Below, in pieces: positions 34,554 through 44,454 of a stretch of DNA of 64,000 nt. The position numbers and the translations under genes were made by a program. Numbering within the stretch: position 1 is the first letter of the stretch; each line of letters begins with the position of its first letter. The notes beneath the pieces are model-generated. The model saw nothing but the letters and a program-made list of their open reading frames with translations. It was not told the DNA's origin and did not search any database. Source of the stretch: Anodontia alba (lineage: Eukaryota; Mollusca; Bivalvia; Lucinida; Lucinidae); assembly GCA_964016985.1 (NCBI GenBank), contig OZ024823.1:66360514-66424513 (forward strand), read 5' to 3'.

Positions 34554-36726
34554 TTAAACACCAAAGATCCTCCTGTATTTCATTTCTCTCCAAAATTTCA
34601 ATGCTGGTCTAAAGTCATACTCAGAAAGAGGTGGCCCCTCCCCTGCAACAACTAATAACTGGTCTACCTTTTCTGGAGAAATTCTATTCCTCTTGGCTCT
34701 TTTTACCATGTTCTGCTGAGAGAAACCTCTCTCACAGTCTGCTGTGTGAATAGGGGCTACTATTGCAAGTGCAGACAACTTCAGTAGGTTAGGTAAGTCA
34801 TCTGAGTGGAACATGCTAATCTGCTGCCACAACTTAGACATCTTCTCTCTTTTGTAAGCATTATGCACAATGAGTGGTTTCAATTTTTGCCATTCCCTCT
34901 TAGTTGCATCAGGCTCAATAATTGGATCTGCCTTTGCCTCTTCAGTTCCAAACTCATGTAGCTTCTCCTTCCCAAAATGTTCCACCAGAACATCAATCTT
35001 CTCATTGCCCCAGTCTTCAAGTTCCTCCTTTGAAAGGAAAGATAGTGGTCTACATCCTAGGGTTCCAAAAGCATACAATATGTTGCTATCTTCAGCTGGA
35101 AATCTCTCATTTAACTTTTCAATACGTTTGTCAACAAAAGTGTTTTTCAGATTCTCCATATTTCTCTGGCCTTTCAAAATGATGTGATTTCCTTTGAAAG
35201 TAAGTCTATTATCCACAGTGGTGACATGTTCTTTCAACTCATCTACATATGTCTTATGCAAATGATCTCCACCTTTGTACCTTTCTAGATCTTTGATGCA
35301 CTGCTCCACAGAGACTTGAACCATAGACACATCCAAATCAGTTTTCTGAAAGACCAAACAGAGTTCTGTTATGATTGGAAGAATGTCCATCAACATATAT
35401 GTAGTGGATATAAAGTCACTGTTTCCCAGCTTCTTGGCAAACCCTTTTGCCTTTGCATCTTTCTCAGTGCTAAACAGTGAAATCAAACTGTCCATGGACC
35501 TGTACACTGTCTCAACAGCCTTGTAAATGGACATCCAACGAACTTCATGCACCTCCTTAATCTTTAGGTTTGGTTCATTGAGCAACTCCTGCATTGAAGC
35601 CAGTTTCTCACATCTACTTGCTGAAGCTTTGAAAAAGGAAAAGAGAGGTGAGAGTTTCTTGATAATCCTTCATGTAGGGGATTTCATTTGCTGCTTGGGA
35701 GCTGACGAGTGCCAAGCGGTGAGCAATGCAATGGAAATTCAGCATCATAGGATTCTCTCTCAGTAAATGTCCTGTCACACCTTCTTTTCTCCCTGTCATA
35801 GCCTTTGCCCCATCACTCCCAAAACCCATGACTTTGGACATTGGAATTTCTCTTTTCTCTAAACAGTCTAGAATTGCTTGTGAAACAACCTGTCCAGTTC
35901 CACTTGATACTTTCACATTTTCTAAGAAATGGGCTTTGGGGGTACATGTGTCAGGGTCTAGAACTCTACAAAACACAACCAGTTTCTTACTCATTCCTAT
36001 ATCTGTACTTTCATCAGCAAATATGCTGACAAATGGTGATCTGTGAATATGAGTGTCAATATCTCTTCTAATCACAGTGGCCAAGGATTCTAGCAAGTCA
36101 TTTGCAGAGTAGTCTGAGGTGTATTTTGCATTTTTACCCGCGTCTAATTTCTCAATATGTTGAGTTTTGACATGGCCTAGAAATCTCATTAAAGACTCAT
36201 ATTTGTGCAGGGGTAAGTTCTCCTGTGCCAGCCAATACACAGCTTCTAGTGCTATGGTAACAGCTGCTTCCTTTTCTGATAATGCTTTCTTAACTGCTTT
36301 TGAAAAATCAGATTTCATATTTTCCGCTGATAGAGCATTCTCATGATCCCCGCCCTCAGCATGCCTTGTGAGAGTACTGGTACGAAAATTCCGCCTGCCC
36401 TCAGTCATGGAATTTTTCTTTTTGTGTTTGACACAAAGCGAACATCTCATGATATTATCTTTCTTATCATATACAAGCCATGGGAACAATCGTAACCACG
36501 ATTCTTGAAAGCCACGATTTATTTGACTACTTTCTTTTTCACTTGTTTTTGGTTTGTCACGTTCACTTTCTGCCGCAGCAGCTCGGGGTGAAGGGTCAGA
36601 TTGATCGCTTGTCGATTGGGAGGGGCCTTCTTCACTTAGTTTGGTCGAAGATTCTGTGGTTTCCCCCTTAGATCGCTTGGGGAAAAAGCTCAGTATTGAT
36701 CATTCTTTCCTTTTGCGTTCAGCCAT
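34554..36726 (-). pseudogene. hAT transposase (ZNF862-like), one nonsense codon and one frameshift
   Basis: Read on the minus strand from an ATG at 36726. Frame continues to 35614 except for a TGA at codon 9 (36702-36700); the remainder (35594 to 34554) is in another frame. The first part has a TTF/BED-type zinc finger (WLVYDKKDN, CSLC, then H-x5-H), then the RNase H-fold core with acidic residues in FADESTDIG and GFGSDGAKAM. The second part has the helical insertion region and the C-terminal hAT dimerisation block with CERGFSQQN, whose E is the third catalytic residue. Total length would be about 700 residues. The frame changes within a T/C-rich stretch near 35630-35650, with conserved sequence resuming immediately, so a single-base loss is likely. 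Sequence error at either site cannot be excluded. Function, when intact, was cut-and-paste transposition; a domesticated role is not supported. Confidence 0.9.
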
Positions 36727-36967
36727 GACAACGTATCAACAATACTGCACATCAGACCATGTGCTTTCAATACATGAAACACGAACGTTGATTGGATCTC
36801 CGTATCCAATCAGAAGGCATGATATAATTGGTAGTTGCTAACCGGAACACTTCTGCCGGTGCAAGTATAAATACACAGTGCAGCATAAAAACCAACAACG
36901 ACGTAGTTTGCCGGACTCTGGCGGAATTGGCGATTTTTCAACTTCGTTTTTTTTTTTTTTTTATTTC

Positions 36968-37043
36968 CTGCGCCACAATGGCGCAAGAACTTATTTTTTC
37001 TGCGCCAAAATATGAAAACATGCGCCATTGGCACAATGGCGCA
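36968..37043. promoter_or_regulatory. Subterminal TGCGCCA/TGGCGCA cluster of the hAT element
   Basis: Three TGCGCCA and two TGGCGCA motifs occur within about 75 bp just inside the right inverted repeat, upstream of the transposase start. In hAT elements such subterminal repeats bind the transposase; here this is inferred from position and repetition. Confidence 0.55.
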
Positions 37044-37060
37044 GCCTGGCTTGAACATTG

Positions 37061-38397
37061 ACTATGTGATGGCAGGGTATAAAAAGGGGAATAGCTCTGC
37101 AAAGAAAACCCTGATGGAAAAACAAAAAAAATGTGAGTCTGCTTATTTTTATGCTGATGGTATATAAAAAATTTCTGGATTCCAGCTCTAATCATTCTTC
37201 ACCTTATGCAAGTCTAACAGACAGACAGATAGGCAGATGGACAGACAGACAGGCCCAAACCAATATGCCTGCTCAACTTCTTCTAAGTTGGGGGCATAAG
37301 TACAAAACACATTTGATCTTTTTTCTGGACGCTATTCATATGACTTCTAGAATGATGAATGCTTTGAAGCCCATACAGCCTTCTAACATTACCAACCACC
37401 AGCAGACTGCAGATGACAAAAACTGATGAACGGACCTGTACATGTAAGTTTTGTTAAAAGGTTTTCAATCTCACTGTCATTGGATTCCAAGTAACAAGAC
37501 AGGCAACCTCACATCCAGAATGTTTGTTTGTTTTTATTGTTTTATCTTGTTTTTTTCAACTTAGTATTCAAATTATAAAATTTGTAATCAAGTTACAATT
37601 TTATGAGGAAATTTATACTTACATGATACGAAATTTACAATAGGATTTATCTCCCCTGACAAGTTCACAACCCGCATGATTTAAAAAGCGTTTAGCAACC
37701 TTGATGTGATCCACTCACTGAGATGCTCCATATATAACTCGATATTCCTTTTCATTTCTTCAGTTCTATCTGGCGACAAACATTATGTCACCAAACAGAA
37801 CAGTGGGGTAGGTTGGGAGGGTAATTATCATGTAAGTATAAATTTCCTCATAAAATTGTAACTTGATTACAAATTTTATAATTTTACTTCCCAAATTTAT
37901 ACTTACATTATACGAAATTTACAATAGGATGATTCCAAAGCAATGACTTCTTTGGCTGGTGGGTGTTTGGTGAATCTATTTCACTCGCATGAGCATTTAC
38001 TTTATTTATTTATTTTCATCTTTTTCAACTTTTCAACCTGAATCTGATAAGATATCCCACCTATATTTTACCCATATTCTCTGACGGCATCTACAAGCAG
38101 TATCAGGACTACCGTGTATGAACAGACTACCTTGTCAAAATATATTTATGTATACAGAAAACTCTGTTTCAGCGACCCGCCGGGATTAAAACCCACATAT
38201 ATTTCAAAAATCCATTTAGAAATCTATCCCTCTATAATAGAACTATTAAATTAGGAAACATTGTTCCTGATAACTGGTTTTACCAAGCTGAGAACATGTA
38301 AGCAGACATTTTTTTTTTTTTATTTTTTTTTCTAATCTGATCTGCCTTTATTTGTTATTATTAGAATCCAGCTTTCTCACTTTTGTATAATTAATTA
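37061..38397. other. Intergenic stretch between hAT and 21-kb element
   Basis: Contains an (ACAG)n-type tract near 37219-37252, a 59-bp inverted repeat (listed separately) and AT-rich sequence with poly-T runs near 38310-38332. No exon or gene was recognised. Confidence 0.5.
37570..37884. repeat. 59-bp perfect inverted repeat with 197-bp spacer
   Basis: The arm at 37570-37628 is the exact reverse complement of 37826-37884. Just outside or inside each arm, 'acgaaatttacaataggat' occurs as a direct repeat (about 37629 and 37914). It probably represents the arms of a MITE or fold-back element. Full identity suggests a recent origin or gene conversion. Confidence 0.88.
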
Positions 38398-38619
38398 CAG
38401 TACGGCTCAGGTAAAAAAAACATTTTTTTTTTTTCATTCCGCGGACCAATTTTACAGCCCGCGATTTTCCGCCGAATGGTAGCGAGTAAACTACTCCGAG
38501 TGGAAAAATTTTACTCGAAGTTATGCGCTTGATATTCCGAGTGCATTCCGCGGACCACAGTTTTACCAATGATATTCGGAGTGTTAGCGAGTATTTGCGA
38601 GTGGCGATAGATTATTCTG

Positions 38620-38630
38620 TACAGGTAAGT
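38620..38630 (+). other. Conserved splice-donor sequence in the left arm
   Basis: CAG|GTAAGT occurs 226 bp inside the left end, and the same motif occurs at the equivalent place in the 4.5-kb copy (GT at 802-803). A matching acceptor (ttttgatttag, exon from 46850) precedes the Tc1-like ATG at 46885. This would give a non-coding first exon spliced to the transposase. Purely a sequence-based inference. Confidence 0.4.
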
Positions 38631-39292
38631 TGGATCACGGATCATTCTCTCTGTCTGTCTCTCTGTCTGTCTATCTGTCTCTCTCTCTCTGAATTAGATT
38701 GGTAATGGACAGTGGATTTCTTTTCAGTTTATGCGTCTTTTCTTTAAAATATGCAAGTTACCGATCGCCGGCGGTAACCAAAGAAATATTCTAACAACAA
38801 CACATACAATATTTATACCCTTTGAACTTGTGTAGGCAACAGCAGGATCAGACTGTACAGATGCACACACTTACATAAATGTATATTTGTGTAACTAGTG
38901 GGTGCCGACAAAATTCTGCGATACGTTTCCAACGACCAAATCTGCGACTGATTTTTTATTTATTTATTTTTGTTTCATCCGCGACTAGTAAAGACTGAAT
39001 AAAGTCTCCCACACAATACGTAAGAAGAGTCCATATTCGATTTAGGTATGTCAGGCTATATGATTGAACTATTTGAAAACAACTTGGCGTCTATTCTCTT
39101 CTTTACGAATTTATTGTGTTTTTTTTTTTTTTATCCAAGTCGGAAATTCCCGCCTTACAAATCTAAGCACGTGCTGCTGTTGCAAAGAAAATGGTTTGAA
39201 CCTTTGAAGCGCTGCTGAGAATTCTAGAGCAGATAACGATTTTTTTTTCAATATTTTCGTCGAAAATAAGGCTGAACGTTTAATGTGAATCA

Positions 39293-39581
39293 CATTACGA
39301 AACCACGCCTATTTCAATATATTGAAAAAATTACAACCGAAAAAAAAGGAAAATTTTCACACAATAATTCTGATAGTTTTCATAATCCTGCTCATAACAT
39401 AGACTGTGAGTACTCGTTAGAACTAGAACCGCCTCGGTGAGGGGGTTCTATCGAGTATCCACAATCTAGGTTCTTTTTTAGCAAAATAAGAAAAATAATG
39501 TATACCCCTGTAAACCACAGTTTTACTATATAAAAATGGGGTTTGAGGGGGTCAAAATTATATAGGCGCGTTTTTGTGATG
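39293..39581 (-). mobile_element. Palindromic MITE (PalM), copy 1
   Basis: Ends resemble CATTACGAAAACAYGCCTAT and its inverse. The centre is an inverted repeat of 'tgtgggtactcgttagaacc' type (39400-39475). Outer blocks ('gtatacccctgtaaacc' and 'gaaaattttcac') are the same as in the later copies. Confidence 0.75.
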
Positions 39582-40836
39582 TCTGCCCAGCAGACGATTC
39601 ACATGCAATGTCACGCCTTATTTACACGGGTAACTGATAATAAGAAAATAAAAATTATAATGCCGTCTGCATGCTGAATGTGCTGAGCGCTTCAAGAGTT
39701 ACGGGAGATCATTAGGTGCATGGGAGACGGAAATGCGCTGGCTGAAATGTATCTACACTGCTCGGACGCCAGGGCGGTTGATGATTGGACCGGGTTAGGT
39801 CTGTCTATTTAAATCATCACTTAATGATGATGGTGATTTGGTGACGTATGTCTCTTTGAACATCAATTATTTAATTATATCGAGGTGATAGAACGCGGTG
39901 TCTAATCAGGGTCTTCACTGTTTGCACAGTTAAGTCATTTTTTTCTCTCTAGGAATATCTCATAGCCAGATGTACTTAAAATGGGTGGGCCAAGTTTTGC
40001 AAACTCTCTCTCTGGAATCCTCATACAAATATGATATGTCTCATTTCGACGTATATGTTGTTGGAACTCACTTCATTGAAAAGAATATTATTGCATCGAC
40101 GGGAATCGAACGCGATACCTGATCGCAGATTCGATACCTACCAAGGTTGCACTGTTCTTTTGTAGCGATTTGTCATGTAATATAGGCATTTGCCAAGGCC
40201 ATTCGCTCCTTCCAGTGCTTCAAGACTGGCAGTTACAAGTTTCTGGCAGAAGGATGTTGGGTTTCAAGGTTAACAGTTTATGTATAAACATGCCCATAAA
40301 ATGTATGCTGGGTAATCTGATCGGCTCGGCATGATTTTATATGTGATTTTATATGTGATGACTGGACAAAAAACAACCAAAAAAAAAAAAAAAAAAAACT
40401 GGCATGTTTGTGTAGCAAACTGTGATAGAACACGACCTAATAGGATTGTCAAGACATCATCGTCAATTTCAGGGGTGAGTTCCTCATTGTGCTCAGGTGG
40501 CTTTTTCTATTATCCACAAAACGTTCATTGTGGGTGCTCGCTAAAACCGGCAGTGAATCGGCTGAAACTGTCGGTGAGGCGGGTGGATCTAACGAGCTCC
40601 CATAAGATGAGTTTTTAAGGTCATGGATGGGTTTTAGCGACAAAAGTATAAAGTAAACTCAAAGAAATGTTTTTATTTTATTCTAACATAAAACCTTTGT
40701 GGCACATGCACCAACAACAACAAAAAAAAAAACAAAAAAAAAAAAACTATATATTTAAATATTCCTCCACAATCAAATTCGTTCCTTCATGGCGCCAAGC
40801 CAAGAGTGTTCGATAACCTGTCTATATAAAACTATA

Positions 40837-41169
40837 CAGTCGACTCTCGTTATCCCGAATTCCAAGGGATTCTCTGAAATACTTCGAGATAACTGTACTT
40901 CGACACACCAGATTTGCAGAAATGTGGAAAAACTAAATCGTTTAACCACATTTAACCAATATAATGTGTGTAACTTGACTCTCGAAGTTAGAGATATATT
41001 GAAATTATTGTGGAAAAAAGGAGAAATTGCTCCTAAGGACTAATTTCTCCTCTTTACCACAATATTTTTACATGTTTTTAGATTTTCATGTTTAGGCCGG
41101 GACCAGATTTTCACTTCGAGATAAGCGGTTATTCGAGATAAGCGAGGTCGAGATAGCGAGAGTCAACTG
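40837..41169 (+). mobile_element. pogo/Tigger-like MITE
   Basis: Ends are CAGTCGACTCTCGTTATC and the inverse of CAGTTGACTCTCGCTATC, flanked by TA on both sides (40835-40836 and 41170-41171). Internal 'cgagataa' motifs repeat near the ends. At 333 bp it has no coding capacity. Confidence 0.8.
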
Positions 41170-41280
41170 TATATTCGAAAACAGAATGTCTTGAGCACCA
41201 CTGCACTTACATTTTGTATGTAGAGAATTAGGCTTTTACATGAAGGCAAGCTAAGCGTTCATTAATGTATCAACGGTCAC

Positions 41281-41298
41281 TATTGTAGCGCTACAATA
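41281..41298. repeat. 18-bp perfect palindrome
   Basis: TATTGTAGCGCTACAATA is self-complementary and lies between partly complementary outer arms (gtatcaacg and cattgatac). It is probably the core of a small hairpin element. Confidence 0.6.
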
Positions 41299-41388
41299 AT
41301 TAACGAACATTGATACAGTAGTGCACGTTATCGACGGTCATATTTTTATCAATATACCTTTAGAAATAAATGATTCATATACACCAAT

Positions 41389-41535
41389 CATATAATTTCC
41401 TTCAAGCTCACCGTAAACTCGGATAAATTTGCATCAATTATCTCCCCTTTAGTATATACTTTAAATTACAATAAAGGGGAGGGAACTGACGCAAATATAA
41501 TCGAGTTTATTGTAAGCTTGAACAAGAATTATATG
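41389..41535. mobile_element. 147-bp fold-back MITE
   Basis: The two halves are imperfectly complementary over about 45 bp each ('catataatttccttcaagct' against 'agcttgaacaagaattatatg'). No coding capacity. Confidence 0.7.
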
Positions 41536-41584
41536 CTCTTTATTTCAGCGTTAGGCTCCGACACAAATATTGTGGGTACTAATT

Positions 41585-41801
41585 GAGGCTCTCCCAGTGG
41601 TTTTGGGGAACAGGGGAATCAGACCATTTATTTCAGGGGAACAAGGGAACATAAGTCTAAACACATAAGGGAACAAAGGCAATTTTGGAGAACAGAGAAA
41701 GTCAAGATTTTGATTTTGGGGAACAAGGGAAACTGTCGAAATTTTTTCAGGAGAACATGGAAACAGGTACCCCCTCAACCCCTCCTCACTGGGAGCGCCT
41801 C
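41585..41801. mobile_element. MITE with GAGGCTCTCCCAGTG ends
   Basis: The left end GAGGCTCTCCCAGTG (41585-41599) and the inverted right end (41787-41801) match at 14 of 15 bases. The interior is repeated 'ggggaacaagggaa' words. Similar words occur near 4540-4600. Confidence 0.7.
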
Positions 41802-41934
41802 TTAAATGGAACCGCCACATTACGAAAACTATTGTCTACATTGTTTTGAATCTTTTTTACACAAAGTCCTGAAAAATTCATTACCTAACCCATTGTAGTC
41901 GGGAGATCCGTAAAAGGGTAACTGGGAAACAGTG

Positions 41935-42680
41935 CAGATACAGGTCAGACGCCGTAGAACTCTGCGTCTGATTAGGGTCTCCACTTTTCGCAAATCGTTT
42001 AGCCGTTTTTCTTTAGGAATTTGTAAATGTCATACCCGGACGTACATAAAATTTAAATTGTGTGGGAGATTCTATTCAGTCTACATTGGGTTAATTAAAA
42101 AAGAAACGTACATATAATAACAGCATTTTTCAAGGACGAGTCACATTCTTCTAATGGATATTTAGCCAATATAAGCCTAGCGTCCATGAAAGGGACATTG
42201 GCAAACGATGTAGACCACGATAAGACGCCATAGAGCGCGGCGTCCGATCAGGGTCTACACTGTTTGTATATAGTTCTGAGATCTCTATAAATGACAATAA
42301 TAAGTGACCAGACACCACTCATATAGGAAATGTACTTTAACTTATCCATAGAGTTAATTAACCCTTAAAGAGCCAAGCAAAGTTTGCAGCAGACGACTTT
42401 TTTTCTTTTTTTTTTTCAAAGAAAAAAAAGTCTTATTATTTCATGCGAATTGTCTGCCATGCAAACAGTTCACATGAGATGTCGACTTATTTTCTCTGAT
42501 GGATACTTAGCCCATATGAGCCTAGCGTCCCATGAAAGGGACATTGACAAACAATGTAGACTACGATAAGACGCCACAGAGCGCGGCGTCCGATCAGGGT
42601 CTACACTGTTTGTATATAGTTTTGAGATCACTATAAATAACAATAATAAGTAACCAGACACCACTCATATAGGAAATGTA
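41935..42680. repeat. GATCAGACGCC hairpin repeats, three units
   Basis: Imperfect palindromes pair 'aaacagtgtagacc..gatcagacgcc' with its complement. They lie near 41940, 42195 and 42545; the last two are part of a direct duplication of about 200 bp spaced 350 bp apart (also sharing 'gccaatataagcctagcgtcc' and 'ccagacaccactcatatagg'). Confidence 0.75.
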
Positions 42681-42841
42681 CTTATCTATATAGAGTTACT
42701 GTAGAAGAATCCACTCGGTATAAATTAGTTTACTCTAGATAATGGCGTAAGATGCAAACTGAACAAGTTGAAATACACGTACACATTTGTTTGCTATCAG
42801 CATTTTAAACATTCCCAAATTCTTCCCTTCGAACGTCGTTC

Positions 42842-43084
42842 TTAACCCTTAAAGCGCTCAGCAAAGTTTGCAGCATCGACATTCTTTATTTTTTAAATAT
42901 TTTTTTTTTTTATTTTGTTTTATTTTATTTTTTTTTTTCAGAGTAAAATGTCTTGCTTATTCGTGCGAATTGCCTGCCATGCAAACAAATCACATGAAAT
43001 GTCGACTTATTTTCTCTGAAAAATAAATTAAAACTATTTCAAAATGTCGTCTGCTGCAGTCGTGACTGGCACTTTAAGGATTAA
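42842..43084. mobile_element. TTAA-flanked MITE (TTAACCCTTAAAGCGC type)
   Basis: The left end is TTAACCCTTAAAGCGCTCAG and the right end is the inverse of TTAATCCTTAAAGTGCCAG, both starting TTAA. The 'gcagcagacgaca' motif is inverted at both ends. It lies only 22 bp past the BEN-gene stop codon and so is probably in the 3' untranslated region. A solo left end is at 42358. Confidence 0.75.
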
Positions 43085-43106
43085 AGTACATGAACCTAAA
43101 CAACCC

Positions 43107-44438
43107 TTACATCTCTAAATAATCGAGGTAGGAGAAACTATTGCTGAAATTCATTGTCTCTGGAATTTCTAATAAGTCATCATTTTGATCAACACTTGTG
43201 AGTACTCTCCCATTGGGATCTCTGTTTTCTCCATCTTCCTCTCCAGACGACTCCCCGTGTGCTTCATGTCTTTGTGAGCTCTTCTTCCTCCACTGGCGCC
43301 TCATCCTCTCATTTATTCTTCCCACCACATCCGACCATACCTTTTGGTGCCTGGTTTCAGGAAAATAGAAATGTGTATATATTTCCACAACGCGCTTCCT
43401 CCGTTCGTCTAAAGGTGTCTTGCCTCTAGTGCCATTCCAGTTGTAGGCCATTCGCCTCTGCTGCGGTCCAAAAAGTTCTGGCCAAACCGACTTCAAAATT
43501 AAAGTAGCGAAATGCTTTCCGCTCTTGGCGCAGTTCAGAGCCGACTGAAGAACTTCTTCCCCTAACACTAAGTCCTCTGGAATGGATTCAACCCTTGGCA
43601 CTGGCGCCAGTAGTGACCCTGAAAGCGTTACCCCTCCATCTTGGTGTGTTGTGGCAGTGGTCACAGGAGTAGGTTCTTGAATTCGCTGACTTAAAGAGGT
43701 GTCAATCTTCTTCTCGAGTCGAAGTATAGCGATCTCAAGGTTGGTCTGTCTTTTATTGGTTGCCTGTAACGTCCTCTTAATTTCCTCATTCTGTCGTTGA
43801 ACATCTCTTAGTTGCTCTGACACCATATTCAACACGTGCATCGCTTGCGAAGAATCGCCAGTGGGCCTTGCTGGTCTGACTGATGGTGGACGGCTCGCCA
43901 TTGACAGCTGTTGTCGTGCTACAGGAGAGGGCGTTTTCTGTAGTATGGTTGTTGGTGCTGTAGGTATGAGTGGCCGTCGTACACTTTGACTGTTTGAAAT
44001 AACCCTGGGAGTTGAAGCCGACGGCGTTTCATTTGTAGTCTGGAGAGCTGGTGTAGTGAATGTACCCTGTGTTGAAGTCATTGACGGATTTCCAGAGACT
44101 GAACTTGTCGGCGTAGCTGGCGGAAGAGATGCAGTTGTAGAGTCTGAAGTGGCAGCGTTGACATCTCCATCATATCTCAGACTATCAAATACGATTTCTG
44201 TCCAGTCATCAGCTGGTATTCCCTCTTGATGTTCTCTACTGACTCTCTTTAAACCTGATGCGCTCTTCTCTGACGGGATGTTCGCTGCTGCTATTGGCCT
44301 AGTTGCTGATCTCTCGACCCTTGAAACCATTGGTGAGGCTGTATTCACGTCGTCACTCTCTGTCTCGTGGCTTTCAGAGGTACTGCCAGCTGGAGCAACC
44401 ACTCTCAAGATCTTAGCCTTGTTGCTTGTCTGCTCCTT
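43107..44438 (-). CDS. BEN-domain protein, exon 3 (last coding exon)
   Basis: The exon encodes residues 109-551 of a 551-residue protein, starting KEQTSNKAK after an acceptor (tgtcgttgcag) and ending at a stop at 43107. In order: a disordered S/T/P-rich region (about 205-305), a coiled coil (about 309-361, including EQLRDVQRQNEEIKRTLQ), a BEN-like domain (about 391-493, from ESIPEDLVLG through AYNWNGTRGKTPLDE to VVGRINERMRRQWRKK) and an acidic tail. BEN domains are all-alpha DNA- and protein-binding modules in chromatin regulators and some DNA-virus proteins. A nuclear DNA-binding role is inferred. The frame is intact. Exons 1 and 2 join it in phase 0. The gene lies wholly inside the 21-kb TIR-bounded unit and its intron 2 holds a Tc1-like transposase. 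Assignment rests on motif layout read by eye; a divergent relative of BEN is possible. Confidence 0.8.
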   Translation of the reverse strand, partial: KEQTSNKAKILRVVAPAGSTSESHETESDDVNTASPMVSRVERSATRPIAAANIPSEKSASGLKRVSREHQEGIPADDWTEIVFDSLRYDGDVNAATSDSTTASLPPATPTSSVSGNPSMTSTQGTFTTPALQTTNETPSASTPRVISNSQSVRRPLIPTAPTTILQKTPSPVARQQLSMASRPPSVRPARPTGDSSQAMHVLNMVSEQLRDVQRQNEEIKRTLQATNKRQTNLEIAILRLEKKIDTSLSQRIQEPTPVTTATTHQDGGVTLSGSLLAPVPRVESIPEDLVLGEEVLQSALNCAKSGKHFATLILKSVWPELFGPQQRRMAYNWNGTRGKTPLDERRKRVVEIYTHFYFPETRHQKVWSDVVGRINERMRRQWRKKSSQRHEAHGESSGEEDGENRDPNGRVLTSVDQNDDLLEIPETMNFSNSFSYLDYLEM

Positions 44439-44454
44439 CTGCAACGACACAAGT

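Larger units (their letters stand above)
34200..37060 (-). mobile_element. hAT-superfamily DNA transposon, complete but inactivated
   Basis: Terminal inverted repeats are CAGTGTTCAAGCCAGG at 34200-34215 and its complement at 37045-37060 (15 of 16 match). The 2.86-kb span encloses a BED/TTF-finger hAT transposase on the minus strand. The end next to the promoter has five TGCGCCA or TGGCGCA motifs between about 36968 and 37043, probably transposase-binding sites. The other end has repeated 'tggggaca'. The 8-bp flanks (gctacacc and actatgtg) do not match, so the target duplication is lost or one flank was rearranged. Confidence 0.88.

Noticed and set aside
34870..35187. Plus-strand frames at 34870-35187, 35527-36046 and 36480-36841
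   Set aside because: They lie antisense to the hAT transposase and have no independent protein features.
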